Counted from the stretch's first letter, positions 35,109-43,929 are shown. The stretch is DNA of 64,000 nt from Hyphomonas sp. (GCF_017792385.1 NZ_CP051230.1:248001-312000), one strand, 5' to 3'. A program made the numbers and translations. Notes: generated by a model not told the origin, from the sequence alone.

Positions 35109-35498
35109 CTAGACGCGGCGGCGCTTCGGCGGGCGGCAGCCATTGTGCGGAATGGGCGTCGTGTCGGTAATGGCGGTGACGGTCAGGCCGGCAGCCTGGA
35201 GGGCACGCAGGGCGCTCTCGCGACCGGATCCCGGACCGCGCACGCTGACTTCAACCGTCTGCAGGCCGTGGTCCATGGCCTTCTTCGCAGCGTCTTCCGC
35301 GGCCATCTGGGCGGCGTACGGGGTCGACTTGCGCGAACCCTTGAAGCCCATCATGCCGGAGGACGACCACGAGATCGTGTTGCCCTGGGCATCGGTGATC
35401 GTGACCATGGTGTTGTTGAAGCTGGAGTTCACATGAACCACACCGGAGGTGATGTTCTTGCGCTCTCTACGGCGGACGCGGGTCGTTTCACGAGCCAT
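35109..35498 (-). CDS. rpsK: 30S ribosomal protein S11
   Basis: A 129-residue S11, with NITSGVVHVNSSFNNTMVTI near the start and the C-terminal TPIPHNGCRPPKRRRV. It sits 11 bases after rpsM. Confidence 0.98.
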   Translation of the reverse strand: MARETTRVRRRERKNITSGVVHVNSSFNNTMVTITDAQGNTISWSSSGMMGFKGSRKSTPYAAQMAAEDAAKKAMDHGLQTVEVSVRGPGSGRESALRALQAAGLTVTAITDTTPIPHNGCRPPKRRRV

Positions 35499-35509
35499 TG
35501 AAGACTATC

Positions 35510-35878
35510 CTATTTCTTCTTGCCGGCGATCGGCTTGGCCGGACCCTTGCGGGTGCGGGCGTTGGTGTGAGTCCGCTGGCCGCGAACCGGCAGCTTGCGG
35601 CGGTGACGGAGACCACGGTAGGAACCGAGATCCATCAGGCGCTTGATGTTCATCGACGTGTCGCGGCGCAGGTCGCCTTCGACCAGGTAGTCGGCATCGA
35701 TGGTTTCGCGGATCTTGATGACTTCGGCATCCGTCAGCTCGTTCACGCGACGGGTCGACTCAACGCCGACCTTTTCGATGATCTCACGAGCCATGGCCGG
35801 GCCGATGCCATGAATGTACCGCAGCGCGATTTCCACGCGCTTGTTGGTCGGGATGTTAACGCCTGCAATACGGGCCAA
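35510..35878 (-). CDS. rpsM: 30S ribosomal protein S13
   Basis: A 122-residue S13, with MARIAGVNIPTNKRVEIAL and the C-terminal RTHTNARTRKGPAK. It has its own candidate promoter and a leader hairpin upstream, so the alpha operon may be expressed apart from secY-adk. Confidence 0.98.
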   Translation of the reverse strand: MARIAGVNIPTNKRVEIALRYIHGIGPAMAREIIEKVGVESTRRVNELTDAEVIKIRETIDADYLVEGDLRRDTSMNIKRLMDLGSYRGLRHRRKLPVRGQRTHTNARTRKGPAKPIAGKKK

Positions 35879-35917
35879 GGCCGGTTCTCCTCAAGCGGAC
35901 TGTTCAAACATAAAGAG

Positions 35918-35954
35918 CGCGCCAAGCCGGAATGGGTCCGCCTTGCGCGCCGGC
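35918..35954 (-). promoter_or_regulatory. hairpin in the rpsM leader
   Basis: On the minus strand GCGCGCAAGGCGG pairs imperfectly with CCGGCTTGGCGCGC over about 37 bases, followed by CTCTTTATG. It lies between the candidate rpsM promoter and the start, and could be a weak attenuator or a regulatory structure; the T-run is short. Confidence 0.4.
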
Positions 35955-35981
35955 GATTAAGCCTAAAGCTAAGAAACGAGG

Positions 35982-36009
35982 CTTATAGCGATGGAAATTA
36001 ACGCGTCAA
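35982..36009 (-). promoter_or_regulatory. candidate internal promoter for rpsM-rpsK-rpoA-rplQ
   Basis: On the minus strand TTGACG and TATAAG are 16 bases apart, close to the ideal sigma-70 form, 104 bases before the rpsM start and overlapping nothing coding. Confidence 0.55.
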
Positions 36010-36025
36010 CCGCGGAATCCCAGCT

Positions 36026-36595
36026 TTAAGCCGTCTCTTTCAGGGCCGTGTCGATGTCGGCTGCAACCGCCTCGATCGTGCCCATTCCGTCGACTTCCAC
36101 AAGGATACCCCGTTCGGCATAAATCGGTACCAGCGGGGCGGTATCCTCATAGTATTTTTCGAGTCGTTTCGAGAACGTCTCGGGATTGTCATCCTTGCGG
36201 CCCTGCTCCTCGAACCGCTTGGTGACGCGCGCCAGAAGCTTGTCGTCATCCACCAGGATCCGGATCACCCGGTTGACCGACTGGCCGCGGGATTCAAGCA
36301 GACGGTCCAGCGCTTCGGCCTGGCCGACCGTGCGCGGGAAGCCGTCAAAGATGAAGCCCGGCGCACCGGCCTGGACTTCCAGCTGTTCGTCGATCAGGGC
36401 GATCACGATCTCGTCGGAGACAAGACCGCCTTCATCCATGATCTGGGCCACCTTCTGCCCGAGTTCCGATCCGGAGGCACGTGCGGCGCGAAGCATGTCG
36501 CCCGTGGAGAGCTGGACGAAGCCCCGCTCCTCGACCAGGCGCTTCGCCTGCGTGCCTTTCCCGGCCGCCGGCGGCCCGAACAGAATAAGGTTCAT
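36026..36595 (-). CDS. adk: adenylate kinase
   Basis: A 189-residue short-type adenylate kinase that interconverts ATP, ADP and AMP. The P-loop is GPPAAGKGTQAKRL at the start; FDGFPRTVGQAEALD is the signature; the LID is the short form without zinc cysteines. Its start overlaps the secY stop as ATGA, as usual in this group. Confidence 0.97.
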   Translation of the reverse strand: MNLILFGPPAAGKGTQAKRLVEERGFVQLSTGDMLRAARASGSELGQKVAQIMDEGGLVSDEIVIALIDEQLEVQAGAPGFIFDGFPRTVGQAEALDRLLESRGQSVNRVIRILVDDDKLLARVTKRFEEQGRKDDNPETFSKRLEKYYEDTAPLVPIYAERGILVEVDGMGTIEAVAADIDTALKETA

Positions 36596-37950
36596 CTCTT
36601 GCGACCCCCAAGTTTCGACTTCTTGATCATGCCCTCATACTGGTGGGCGATCAAATGCGACTGAATTTGCGTAACTGTATCCATCGTAACAGACACAACG
36701 ATCAGAAGAGAAGTACCGCCGATATAGAAAGGTATCTCTGGGAAATATCGCCGCAGCAGTTCCGGAAGGATACAGACGAACATCAGGTACAGGGATCCGA
36801 TGGTCGTCAGCCGGGTCAAAACATAGTCAATATAGGCCGCCGTGTTTGACCCGGGACGGATGCCGGGGATGAATCCGCCATACTTGCGCAGATTGTCCGC
36901 CGTCTCTTCCGGGTTGAACATGATGGAGGTGTAGAAGAAGGCAAAGAACATCACCAGCACGGCATAGGTGATGATGTAGGTCCAGGATCCCGGCGCGAAA
37001 TTCGTCGCCAGCCAGCCCAGGACGCCGCTCACGGCGCCGGAGGCTTCGGCGTCGGCGGGATTGCCACCCAGGAAGCCAACCGCCGTCAGCGGCAGCATCA
37101 GCAGCGCCGAGGCAAAGATCGGCGGGATAACACCCGACGTGTTCAGCTTCAGCGGCAGGAAGCTCTTCTGCCCCTGCGCCACGCCATGCGCCTGTTGCCG
37201 TTTCGGATACTGGATCAGCAGGCGTCGCTGCGAGCGCTCCATGAACACGATGAACACGACCAGCGCGATCACCATGGCCGCAATGGCCACGACAAAGGCG
37301 ACGTTGACCGATGTGGTCCGCGCCTGCGAGATCAGGTTGAAGATGGCCTTCGGCATTTCGGCAATGATGCCGGCGAAGATGATCAGCGAGATGCCATTGC
37401 CGATGCCGCGCGCCGTGATCTGCTCGCCCATCCACATCAGCAGCATGGTGCCGCCGGTCAGCGTCACAACGCCGGTCAGGATGAAGAACCAGGACGAGAT
37501 GCCGTCAATGCGCACGCCGGCCAGGCCCGCCGCGATCGCGAAGGACTGGACCAGGGCAAAGCCCAGCGTCAGGTAACGGGTGTACTGGTTGATCTGCTTG
37601 CGGCCCGACTCACCTTCCTTCTTCAGCTTCTCCAGCGTCGGGGACGTGGCGGTCAGCATCTGAATGATGATCGAGGCCGTGATGTAGGGCATCACGTTCA
37701 GGGCGAAAATGCCCATCCGCTCCACGGCACCCCCGGCAAACATGTTCATGTTGCCGAGCAGGCCACCGGACTGGCTTTCGAAGAACTGGGCGTATTGCTG
37801 CGGGTCGAGGCCCGGCAGCGGGATGAAGGTCCCGAGCCGGTAGAGGAAAAGGATCCCGAGAGTGAAAAGGATCCGATTCTGCAGGTCCTTGGCTTTGGCA
37901 AAGCTCCGGAAATTCATGTTCCGAGCCATTTGTTCAGCAGCATTCGCCAT
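36592..37950 (-). CDS. secY: protein translocase subunit SecY
   Basis: A 452-residue, ten-helix channel protein of the Sec translocon. Typical segments are LGTFIPLPGLDP in the first periplasmic part, TRYLTLGFALVQ, QAHGVAQGQKSFLPLKLNTS and GGTSLLIVVSVTMDTVTQIQ near the end. The start at 37950 is the conventional one; an ATG seven codons later is also possible. adk follows with a 4-base overlap. Confidence 0.98.
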   Translation of the reverse strand: MANAAEQMARNMNFRSFAKAKDLQNRILFTLGILFLYRLGTFIPLPGLDPQQYAQFFESQSGGLLGNMNMFAGGAVERMGIFALNVMPYITASIIIQMLTATSPTLEKLKKEGESGRKQINQYTRYLTLGFALVQSFAIAAGLAGVRIDGISSWFFILTGVVTLTGGTMLLMWMGEQITARGIGNGISLIIFAGIIAEMPKAIFNLISQARTTSVNVAFVVAIAAMVIALVVFIVFMERSQRRLLIQYPKRQQAHGVAQGQKSFLPLKLNTSGVIPPIFASALLMLPLTAVGFLGGNPADAEASGAVSGVLGWLATNFAPGSWTYIITYAVLVMFFAFFYTSIMFNPEETADNLRKYGGFIPGIRPGSNTAAYIDYVLTRLTTIGSLYLMFVCILPELLRRYFPEIPFYIGGTSLLIVVSVTMDTVTQIQSHLIAHQYEGMIKKSKLGGRKR

Positions 37951-38039
37951 GGGCCGCTTGACCTCCCTGAAAAAGCGTTCGCCGCCTAAATCGGCGGCGA
38001 AACAGTATTTGTGAAGGGGTTACCGGAAAAAACCGCCGA

Positions 38040-38519
38040 TTATTCGTCAGCAGCGTCTTTCGCCGGGCCCGTGACGGTCACTTTGCCGCCAGCCTTCTCG
38101 ACCGCTTCAATAGCGGCCTTGGAGGCGCCTGTCACAGTGATATTCAGATTCTTCGGCGCGTCACCTTTCGCGAGCAGGCGGACGCCGTCGCGAACGTTGC
38201 GCACCAGGCCGGCAGCCACCAGCGACTCTTCGGTCACGTCCTTGGCATCCAGCTTGCCGGCAGCAATCGCCTTGCCGAGACGGCCGAGGTTCACCCAGGC
38301 ATGCGTCTTGGAATTGCGGGCGGTGAAGCCACGCTTCGGCAGGCGCATATAGATCGGCATCTGGCCGCCCTCGAAGCCGTTGACGGCAACACCGGAACGG
38401 GACTTCTGGCCTTTCACACCGCGACCCGCCGTCTTGCCCTTGCCAGAGCCGACGCCGCGGCCAACGCGCATGCGGTTCTTTGTTGAGCCCTCAGCGGGAG
38501 ACAATTCGTTCAGTTTCAT
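38040..38519 (-). CDS. rplO: 50S ribosomal protein L15
   Basis: A 159-residue L15, identified by MKLNELSPAEGSTKNRMRVG and GSGKGKTAGRGVKGQKSRSG. It has the usual KOW-adjacent C-terminal helix with VEKAGGKVTVTGP. It follows rpmD and precedes secY. Confidence 0.97.
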   Translation of the reverse strand: MKLNELSPAEGSTKNRMRVGRGVGSGKGKTAGRGVKGQKSRSGVAVNGFEGGQMPIYMRLPKRGFTARNSKTHAWVNLGRLGKAIAAGKLDAKDVTEESLVAAGLVRNVRDGVRLLAKGDAPKNLNITVTGASKAAIEAVEKAGGKVTVTGPAKDAADE

Positions 38520-38560
38520 CGGTCTATCTTTCGATATCGTGCGGCTGAAAGTGGTGGCGA

Positions 38561-38746
38561 TTACTCGCCGACCACCTCAACCAGGTGAGCCACCTTGCGG
38601 ATCATGCCCCGCACGGCAGGCGTATCTTCAAGTTCCTTGGTCCGGCCGACCTTGTTGAGGCCGAGGCCGACCAGCGTCTGGCGCTGCTCAGGCTTGCGGC
38701 CGATCGGGCTGCCGGTCTGGCGGACAGTGAGTTTGCTCTTGGCCAT
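38561..38746 (-). CDS. rpmD: 50S ribosomal protein L30
   Basis: A 61-residue L30 with LTVRQTGSPIGRKPEQRQTL and LNKVGRTKELEDTPAVRGMI. It sits 14 bases after rpsE in the standard spc order. Confidence 0.97.
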   Translation of the reverse strand: MAKSKLTVRQTGSPIGRKPEQRQTLVGLGLNKVGRTKELEDTPAVRGMIRKVAHLVEVVGE

Positions 38747-38760
38747 TCCCGTGCCCTCTC

Positions 38761-39342
38761 CTAGTTCGTCGCGTCAGCCATGCCGGCTTCGGACGCGCCA
38801 TCATTGCGGCGGCCGACGACATCCTGAACCTTCAGGCCACGCTTGGACGCAACGGTCCGCGGGCTGTTCTGCTCTTTCAGCGCGTCAAAGGTTGCACGCA
38901 CCATGTTGTACGGGTTGGACGAGCCGATCGACTTGCCGACCACGTCCTGGACACCCAGAACTTCCATGACAGCACGCATCGGACCACCCGCGATCACGCC
39001 GGTACCCGGAGGGGCGGCACGCAGGACCACCTTGCCGGCGCCGTGACGGCCCTTGCCGTCATGGTGCAGGGTGCGGCCTTCGCGAAGCGGCACGCGAACC
39101 ATGTTGCGCTTGGCTTCTTCGGTTGCCTTGCGGATCGCCTCAGGCACTTCGCGGGCCTTGCCCTTGCCGAAGCCTGCGCGGCCCTTCTGGTCACCGACGA
39201 CGACCAGGGCAGCAAAACCGAAATTCTTGCCGCCTTTGACCGTCTTTGCGACGCGGTTGATGCCAACCAGCTTGTCGACGATGTCGGACTGCTCCTCGTC
39301 GCGATCGCGATTCCGGCGGCCTCTTCCTCTTTCTTCAGCCAT
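38761..39342 (-). CDS. rpsE: 30S ribosomal protein S5
   Basis: A 193-residue S5: DKLVGINRVAKTVKGGKNFG and GKGKAREVPEAIRKA are the N-terminal signature; the Arg/Glu-rich first 18 residues are common in alphaproteobacteria. The C-terminal tail is longer than in E. coli by about 25 residues. Confidence 0.97.
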   Translation of the reverse strand: MAEERGRGRRNRDRDEEQSDIVDKLVGINRVAKTVKGGKNFGFAALVVVGDQKGRAGFGKGKAREVPEAIRKATEEAKRNMVRVPLREGRTLHHDGKGRHGAGKVVLRAAPPGTGVIAGGPMRAVMEVLGVQDVVGKSIGSSNPYNMVRATFDALKEQNSPRTVASKRGLKVQDVVGRRNDGASEAGMADATN

Positions 39343-39353
39343 AGGGCCTCTCC

Positions 39354-39716
39354 TTAGAATTTGAGACCGCCCTCACGGGCGGCGTCTGCCAGGGCTTTCA
39401 CCCGGCCGTGGAACATGTAACCGCCGCGGTCGAAGATCACGTCCTCGACGCCGGCCTTCTTCGCGCGTTCCGCGAGAGTCTTGCCGACCAGTGCAGCCGC
39501 TGCGGTGTCACCACCGGTCTTGGCCGAACCGAGCACGTCCTTCTCCAGCGTCGAGGCGGAAGCGAGCGTGATGCCCTTCTCGTCATCGATGATCTGGGCG
39601 GAGATATTCTTGTGGCTGCGCGCAACCGACAGGCGCGGACGGCCTTCGGCGACCTTCCGGAGCTTGGTACGAACGCGCTGGGCGCGGCGCAGCATCTTAT
39701 CGCGTGAACTTTTCAT
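39354..39716 (-). CDS. rplR: 50S ribosomal protein L18
   Basis: A 120-residue L18, with RRAQRVRTKLRKVAEGRPRL and the C-terminal DRGGYMFHGRVKALADAARE. The start at 39716 (MKSSRDKM) was chosen over a longer open frame reaching 39851 because the extra part overlaps rplF in another frame. Confidence 0.96.
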   Translation of the reverse strand: MKSSRDKMLRRAQRVRTKLRKVAEGRPRLSVARSHKNISAQIIDDEKGITLASASTLEKDVLGSAKTGGDTAAAALVGKTLAERAKKAGVEDVIFDRGGYMFHGRVKALADAAREGGLKF

Positions 39717-39720
39717 GGGC

Positions 39721-40332
39721 TTACTTCTTCTTGCCTTCCTTGCGGCGGACATATTCGCCCTGATAACGGATGCCCTTGCCCTTGTAAGGCTCAGGCGGAC
39801 GGAATTCGCGGATCTTCGCGGCCGTTTGGCCAACAGCCTGCTTGTCAGCACCCGAGACGATCACTTCGGTCGGCTTCGGCGCTTCCAGCTTGATGCCGTC
39901 CGGCGCCTTGAAGATCACGTCGTGCGAGAAGCCGAGCGCCAGTTTCAGGTCATTGCCCTGCATCTGTGCACGATATCCGACGCCAACCAGTTCCAGCGTT
40001 TTCGAATAGCCGTTGGACACGCCTTCGACGATGTTCGCGGCGCGGGCACGGGCGGTACCCCACTGCGTACGGGCGCGGGCGTCCAGCGCCTCGGCAAAGG
40101 TCGGCAGGCGGCGGCCGCGGGCCTTCTCGGTCTCGATCCGCTCGTTTGCAGCCTGGACCAGGTCCTCACGCGGCATCACGGACAGTTCGTTGTTCTCGAA
40201 CTTCGGCGTGATCAGCTCGGACAGGACGAGCGACATTTCACCCTTCGAGCCCTTGACCGTGATGGTCTGGCCGTCGACGGTGACGGTCGTGCCGTTCGGC
40301 ACTTCGATCGGGAGTTTACCAATACGTGACAT
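39721..40332 (-). CDS. rplF: 50S ribosomal protein L6 with an internal insertion
   Basis: A 203-residue L6, identified by MSRIGKLPIEVPNGTTVTVD and the C-terminal PEPYKGKGIRYQGEYVRRKE. Bacterial L6 is normally about 177 residues; the extra roughly 26 residues lie at residues 58-86, a charged stretch ERIETEKARGRRLPTFAE between PRED and the WGTARA helix. The gene is otherwise intact. The start at 40332 is set by homology. The insertion lies in the loop linking the strands of the first L6 domain. Confidence 0.96.
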   Translation of the reverse strand: MSRIGKLPIEVPNGTTVTVDGQTITVKGSKGEMSLVLSELITPKFENNELSVMPREDLVQAANERIETEKARGRRLPTFAEALDARARTQWGTARARAANIVEGVSNGYSKTLELVGVGYRAQMQGNDLKLALGFSHDVIFKAPDGIKLEAPKPTEVIVSGADKQAVGQTAAKIREFRPPEPYKGKGIRYQGEYVRRKEGKKK

Positions 40333-40342
40333 GATAGCTCTC

Positions 40343-40738
40343 CTAGAATACGCGGCAGAGCACTTCGCCGCCCACATTTTCGCTGCGGGCTGCATTGTCA
40401 GACATCACGCCTTTCGAGGTCGAAAGGATCGAAATGCCCAGACCATTGCGCACCAGCGGAATGTCGGAGACAGAAGAGTACACCCGGCGGCCCGGCTTGG
40501 AGACCCGCTTGATCTCCGAGATCACCGGCTGGCCTTCATAGTACTTCAGCTCGATTTCAATATTCTTGTGGCCGTCCTTTTCAACTTCGGCATAGCCGCG
40601 GATGAAACCCTCTTCCATGAGGACTTCCAGCACGCGCATGCGAAGCTTGGACGACGGGGTGACGACTTTTGACATGCCGCGCATCTGGGCGTTCCGGATG
40701 CGGGTCAGCATATCACCGAGGGGATCAGAAATGTTCAT
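40343..40738 (-). CDS. rpsH: 30S ribosomal protein S8
   Basis: A 131-residue S8 with ISDPLGDMLTRIRNAQMRGM at the start and SKGVMSDNAARSENVGGEVL at the end. S8 is the autogenous regulator of spc operons in E. coli; no such site is recognised here. Confidence 0.97.
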   Translation of the reverse strand: MNISDPLGDMLTRIRNAQMRGMSKVVTPSSKLRMRVLEVLMEEGFIRGYAEVEKDGHKNIEIELKYYEGQPVISEIKRVSKPGRRVYSSVSDIPLVRNGLGISILSTSKGVMSDNAARSENVGGEVLCRVF

Positions 40739-40756
40739 CTTTGATATCCTCCCTCT

Positions 40757-41062
40757 CTACCAGCTGGACTTCACAAGGCCGGGGATCTGACCGTTCGAGC
40801 CAAGCTCGCGCAGCGCGATCCGCGACATCTTAAGTTTGCGATAGTAACCACGCGGACGGCCGGTCACCTCACAGCGATTGCGCACACGGTTTGCGGCCGA
40901 GTTACGCGGAAGTTCAGCCAGCTTGAGGCGGGCCTTGAACCGTTCTTCCAGCGGAAGATCCTCGTTCATGGCGACAGCCTTCAGTTCCGCACGCTTCGCA
41001 GCGTACTTCTCAACAAGCTTCTGACGCTTCTTGTTCTTCTCGATTGCGCTCTTCTTTGCCAT
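40757..41062 (-). CDS. rpsN: 30S ribosomal protein S14
   Basis: A 101-residue, long-form (zinc-free) S14, with AKKSAIEKNKKRQKLVEKYA and RCEVTGRPRGYYRKLKMSRI. Only a single Cys remains in the region, where short forms have CxxC motifs. The start at 41062 is by homology. Confidence 0.97.
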   Translation of the reverse strand: MAKKSAIEKNKKRQKLVEKYAAKRAELKAVAMNEDLPLEERFKARLKLAELPRNSAANRVRNRCEVTGRPRGYYRKLKMSRIALRELGSNGQIPGLVKSSW

Positions 41063-41081
41063 GTCAGCAGATCTCCTGGCG

Positions 41082-41636
41082 CTAGTTCCGGAACGGGAAG
41101 CCACACTCGGCGAGGAGTGCCTTGGCTTCTTCGTTGGTTTCAGCCGTGGTGCAGACAATGATGTCCATACCGCGAACATCTTCCACCTGATCGTAATTGA
41201 TCTCCGGGAAAACGATGTGTTCTTTGAGGCCCATTGCGTAGTTGCCCATGCCGTCAAAGCTTTTTCCGTTCAGTCCACGGAAGTCTTTCACGCGTGGCAG
41301 CGCAATATTGGTGAGGCGATCAAGGAATTCGTACATGCGCTCACGGCGCAGCGTAACTTTCGCACCGACCAGCATGCCTTCGCGCAGCTTGAAGCCGGCG
41401 ATCGACTTGCGGGCCTTGGTCGCGACAGGCTTCTGGCCCGCGATCAGCTCCAGCTCGGCCAGGGCCGACTTGATCTTCTTGGAGTCGGAGACAGCTTCCC
41501 CGACACCCATGTTGATCACGACCTTGTCCAGTTTCGGAACCTTCATCGGGTTCGAATACTTGAACTGCTCCTGAAGCTTCCCGCGGATTTCCTCGCGGTA
41601 CTTCTTCTTGAGACGGGGTTCGTATGCATCAGACAT
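41082..41636 (-). CDS. rplE: 50S ribosomal protein L5
   Basis: A 184-residue L5, identified by MKVPKLDKVVINMGVGEA and RERMYEFLDRLTNIALPRVK. Its start overlaps the end of rplX by 8 bases, so translation is coupled. A longer frame to 41735 is the shadow of rplX. Confidence 0.97.
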   Translation of the reverse strand: MSDAYEPRLKKKYREEIRGKLQEQFKYSNPMKVPKLDKVVINMGVGEAVSDSKKIKSALAELELIAGQKPVATKARKSIAGFKLREGMLVGAKVTLRRERMYEFLDRLTNIALPRVKDFRGLNGKSFDGMGNYAMGLKEHIVFPEINYDQVEDVRGMDIIVCTTAETNEEAKALLAECGFPFRN

Positions 41637-41946
41637 CGATGGACTCCCCTGAACGTTTGGCAAACCGCGTCTTGCGGCCATGCTCGTCAATTTTGAAACC
41701 AACACGTACGGCTTTTCCGTCACGCGGATCGGCATGAGCCACGTTGGACACGTGGATCGGTGCTTCGAACGTCTTCAGGCCGCCCGGGTCCATCTGGTTC
41801 GGCTTCTGGTGCTTCTTGACGACGTTGACGCCGCGCACAACAACGCGGTTCTCGTCGACCAGCACTTTCAGCACTTCACCTTTCGTGCCCTTGTCGCGGC
41901 CGGCGATCACGACAACCGTGTCGCCCTTCTTGATCTTGGCAGCCAT
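41629..41946 (-). CDS. rplX: 50S ribosomal protein L24
   Basis: A 105-residue L24 with a KOW motif (KKGDTVVVIAGRDKGTKGEV) at the N-terminus and NVVKKHQKPNQMDPGG. The start is the ATG at 41946. It ends inside the rplE start. Confidence 0.97.
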   Translation of the reverse strand: MAAKIKKGDTVVVIAGRDKGTKGEVLKVLVDENRVVVRGVNVVKKHQKPNQMDPGGLKTFEAPIHVSNVAHADPRDGKAVRVGFKIDEHGRKTRFAKRSGESIDV

Positions 41947-41947
41947 C

Positions 41948-42316
41948 TTACAGGACCTCCGGGGCCATGTTCGCGATCTTGACCTGGTTCTTGCCGCGCA
42001 ATTCACGCGGAACCGGGCCAAACACGCGGGTGCCGATCGGCTCACCATTATTGTTGATGAGGACGGCAGCATTGGTGTCGAAACGGATGGTCGTGCCATC
42101 CGGGCGATTGATGTCCTTCGCCACGCGAACAACGACAGCCTTGCGGACATCGCCCTTCTTCACGCGGCCGGTCGGAATGGCTTCCTTCACGGACACGACG
42201 ATCACGTCACCGACAGACGCATACCGGCGTCCCGCACCGCCCAGCACCTTGATGCACTGGACACGGCGCGCGCCGGAATTGTCGGCGACGCGAAGGTTTG
42301 ATTGCATCTGGATCAT
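41948..42316 (-). CDS. rplN: 50S ribosomal protein L14
   Basis: A 122-residue L14: MIQMQSNLRVADNSGARRVQ and GTRVFGPVPRELRGKNQVKI are the signature. One base separates it from rplX; its start overlaps the end of rpsQ by 4 bases. Confidence 0.98.
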   Translation of the reverse strand: MIQMQSNLRVADNSGARRVQCIKVLGGAGRRYASVGDVIVVSVKEAIPTGRVKKGDVRKAVVVRVAKDINRPDGTTIRFDTNAAVLINNNGEPIGTRVFGPVPRELRGKNQVKIANMAPEVL

Positions 42317-42558
42317 GCGTCACCTTCCCCGCCGGTCACAAGTTCCCAGCGTTTCAGTTTGGAGTGCGGAACACACTCCTGGATCGTTACGGTTTGACCC
42401 TCGACAGCCACATTGGCTTCATCGTGGGCGTGATACTTCTTGGAGCGGCGAACGATCTTCTTCATCACCGGGTGGGTGAAGGTCCGTTCGACGCGAACCA
42501 CGGCGGTCTTGTCCTGCTTGGCCGAGACCACGACGCCTTCCATAATACGCTTTGGCAT
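42313..42558 (-). CDS. rpsQ: 30S ribosomal protein S17
   Basis: An 81-residue S17 with MPKRIMEGVVVSAKQDKTAV and SKKYHAHDEANVAVEGQTV. It overlaps rplN by 4 bases. Confidence 0.97.
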   Translation of the reverse strand: MPKRIMEGVVVSAKQDKTAVVRVERTFTHPVMKKIVRRSKKYHAHDEANVAVEGQTVTIQECVPHSKLKRWELVTGGEGDA

Positions 42559-42568
42559 GATCTCTCTC

Positions 42569-42769
42569 CTACGCCTGGCCTGCTTCGGCTTTCTCGCGGA
42601 GGATCGTCTTTACGCGCGCGATGTCGCGGCGGACTTCCTTCACTCGGGCCGTTTTCTCCAGCTGGCCGGTGGCCGTCTGGAAACGCAGGTTGAACTGCTC
42701 TTTCTTCAGCTTGACGAGCTCATCCTTGAGCTGGTCCACGCTTTTCGCTCTTACATCCTGGGCTTTCAT
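42569..42769 (-). CDS. rpmC: 50S ribosomal protein L29
   Basis: A 66-residue helical L29 (LKDELVKLKKEQFNLRFQTA) that sits between rplP and rpsQ, with a 2-base gap to rplP. Confidence 0.97.
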   Translation of the reverse strand: MKAQDVRAKSVDQLKDELVKLKKEQFNLRFQTATGQLEKTARVKEVRRDIARVKTILREKAEAGQA

Positions 42770-42771
42770 GA

Positions 42772-43188
42772 TCAGATACCCTCGATCCGCTTGACGACTT
42801 TCGTCTTAATCGGAAGCTTCGCAGCGCCGAGGCGCAGGGCCTCGCGGGCAATCTCTTCCGACACGCCGTCGATTTCGAACAGGATGCGGCCAGGGGCGAC
42901 GCGGGCGACCCAGCGGTCGACAGAGCCCTTACCCTTACCCATCCGGACTTCAATCGGCTTGGCCGACACCGGCAGGTCCGGGAACACCCGGATCCACACC
43001 TTGCCCTGACGCTTCATGTGACGCGTCACAGCCCGGCGGGTTGCCTCGATCTGGCGCGCGGTCACCCGCTCCGGCTCGAGAGCCTTCAGGCCGAATTCGC
43101 CAAAGGCCAGCGACGTGCCGCCCTTGGAGTTGCCGCGGATCTGGCCCTTGAAGGCCTTGCGGAATTTGGTTCGCTTCGGTTGACGCAT
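42772..43188 (-). CDS. rplP: 50S ribosomal protein L16
   Basis: A 138-residue L16, with MRQPKRTKFRKAFKGQIRGN and the RMGKGKGSVDRWVARV segment near residue 80. It has the normal length. Confidence 0.98.
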   Translation of the reverse strand: MRQPKRTKFRKAFKGQIRGNSKGGTSLAFGEFGLKALEPERVTARQIEATRRAVTRHMKRQGKVWIRVFPDLPVSAKPIEVRMGKGKGSVDRWVARVAPGRILFEIDGVSEEIAREALRLGAAKLPIKTKVVKRIEGI

Positions 43189-43191
43189 GAC

Positions 43192-43929
43192 TTACGCTCC
43201 GGCGGCTTGCGCACCGGTGGCCGGTCCGCGCTGGTTTGCATTGGCACGGGCACGGGACTGGCCGGAAGATTCCAGACGCTTGTCCTGAGCCATCGGGTCG
43301 TGCTCCATGATCTCGCCTTTGTAGACCCAGACCTTGATCCCGATGATGCCATAGGTGGTTTCGGCTTCTGCAGTACCGTAATCGATGTCGGCGCGCAGCG
43401 TGTGCAGCGGCACGGAGCCCTCTGCATACTTCTCGGTACGAGCAATCTCGGCGCCGCCCAGACGGCCGGACACCATGATCTTCACACCCTCGGCGCCCAG
43501 ACGCATCGCGGACTGGATCGCGCGCTTCATGGTGCGGCGGAACGAGGCGCGGCGCTCAAGCTGGCGGGCAATGTCGTCGGCGATCAGCGTGGCATCGATT
43601 TCCGGCTTGCGGATCTCGACCAGGTTCACGCGGACTTCGTCGTCCGTCATCTTCGACAGCACCTTGCGCAGGGCTTCGATGTCGCCGCCCTTCTTGCCGA
43701 TCACCAGGCCCGGACGGGCGGTATGGATCGTGATCAGGCACTTCTTGTGCGGGCGCTCGATGATGATTTTCGAGATGCCGGCCTGCTTCAGACGGCTGCG
43801 GATTTCCTTGCGGATCGCAATGTCTTCATGCAGCAGGCGGCCATAATCGGCCGTGTCGGCATACCAGCGGCTGTCAGACGTCCGGTTGATGCCGAGACGC
43901 AGGCCGATCGGATTTACTTTCTGACCCAT
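43192..43929 (-). CDS. rpsC: 30S ribosomal protein S3
   Basis: A 245-residue S3, with MGQKVNPIGLRLGINRTSDS and the KH-domain region TARPGLVIGKKGGDIEAL. The C-terminal tail rich in Arg, Asn, Gln and Ala extends past the core. It overlaps rplV by one base. Confidence 0.98.
   Translation of the reverse strand: MGQKVNPIGLRLGINRTSDSRWYADTADYGRLLHEDIAIRKEIRSRLKQAGISKIIIERPHKKCLITIHTARPGLVIGKKGGDIEALRKVLSKMTDDEVRVNLVEIRKPEIDATLIADDIARQLERRASFRRTMKRAIQSAMRLGAEGVKIMVSGRLGGAEIARTEKYAEGSVPLHTLRADIDYGTAEAETTYGIIGIKVWVYKGEIMEHDPMAQDKRLESSGQSRARANANQRGPATGAQAAGA

Noticed and set aside
39717..39851. N-terminal extension of L18
   Set aside because: The extension is another-frame reading of rplF and lacks L18 similarity; the normal start is at 39716.
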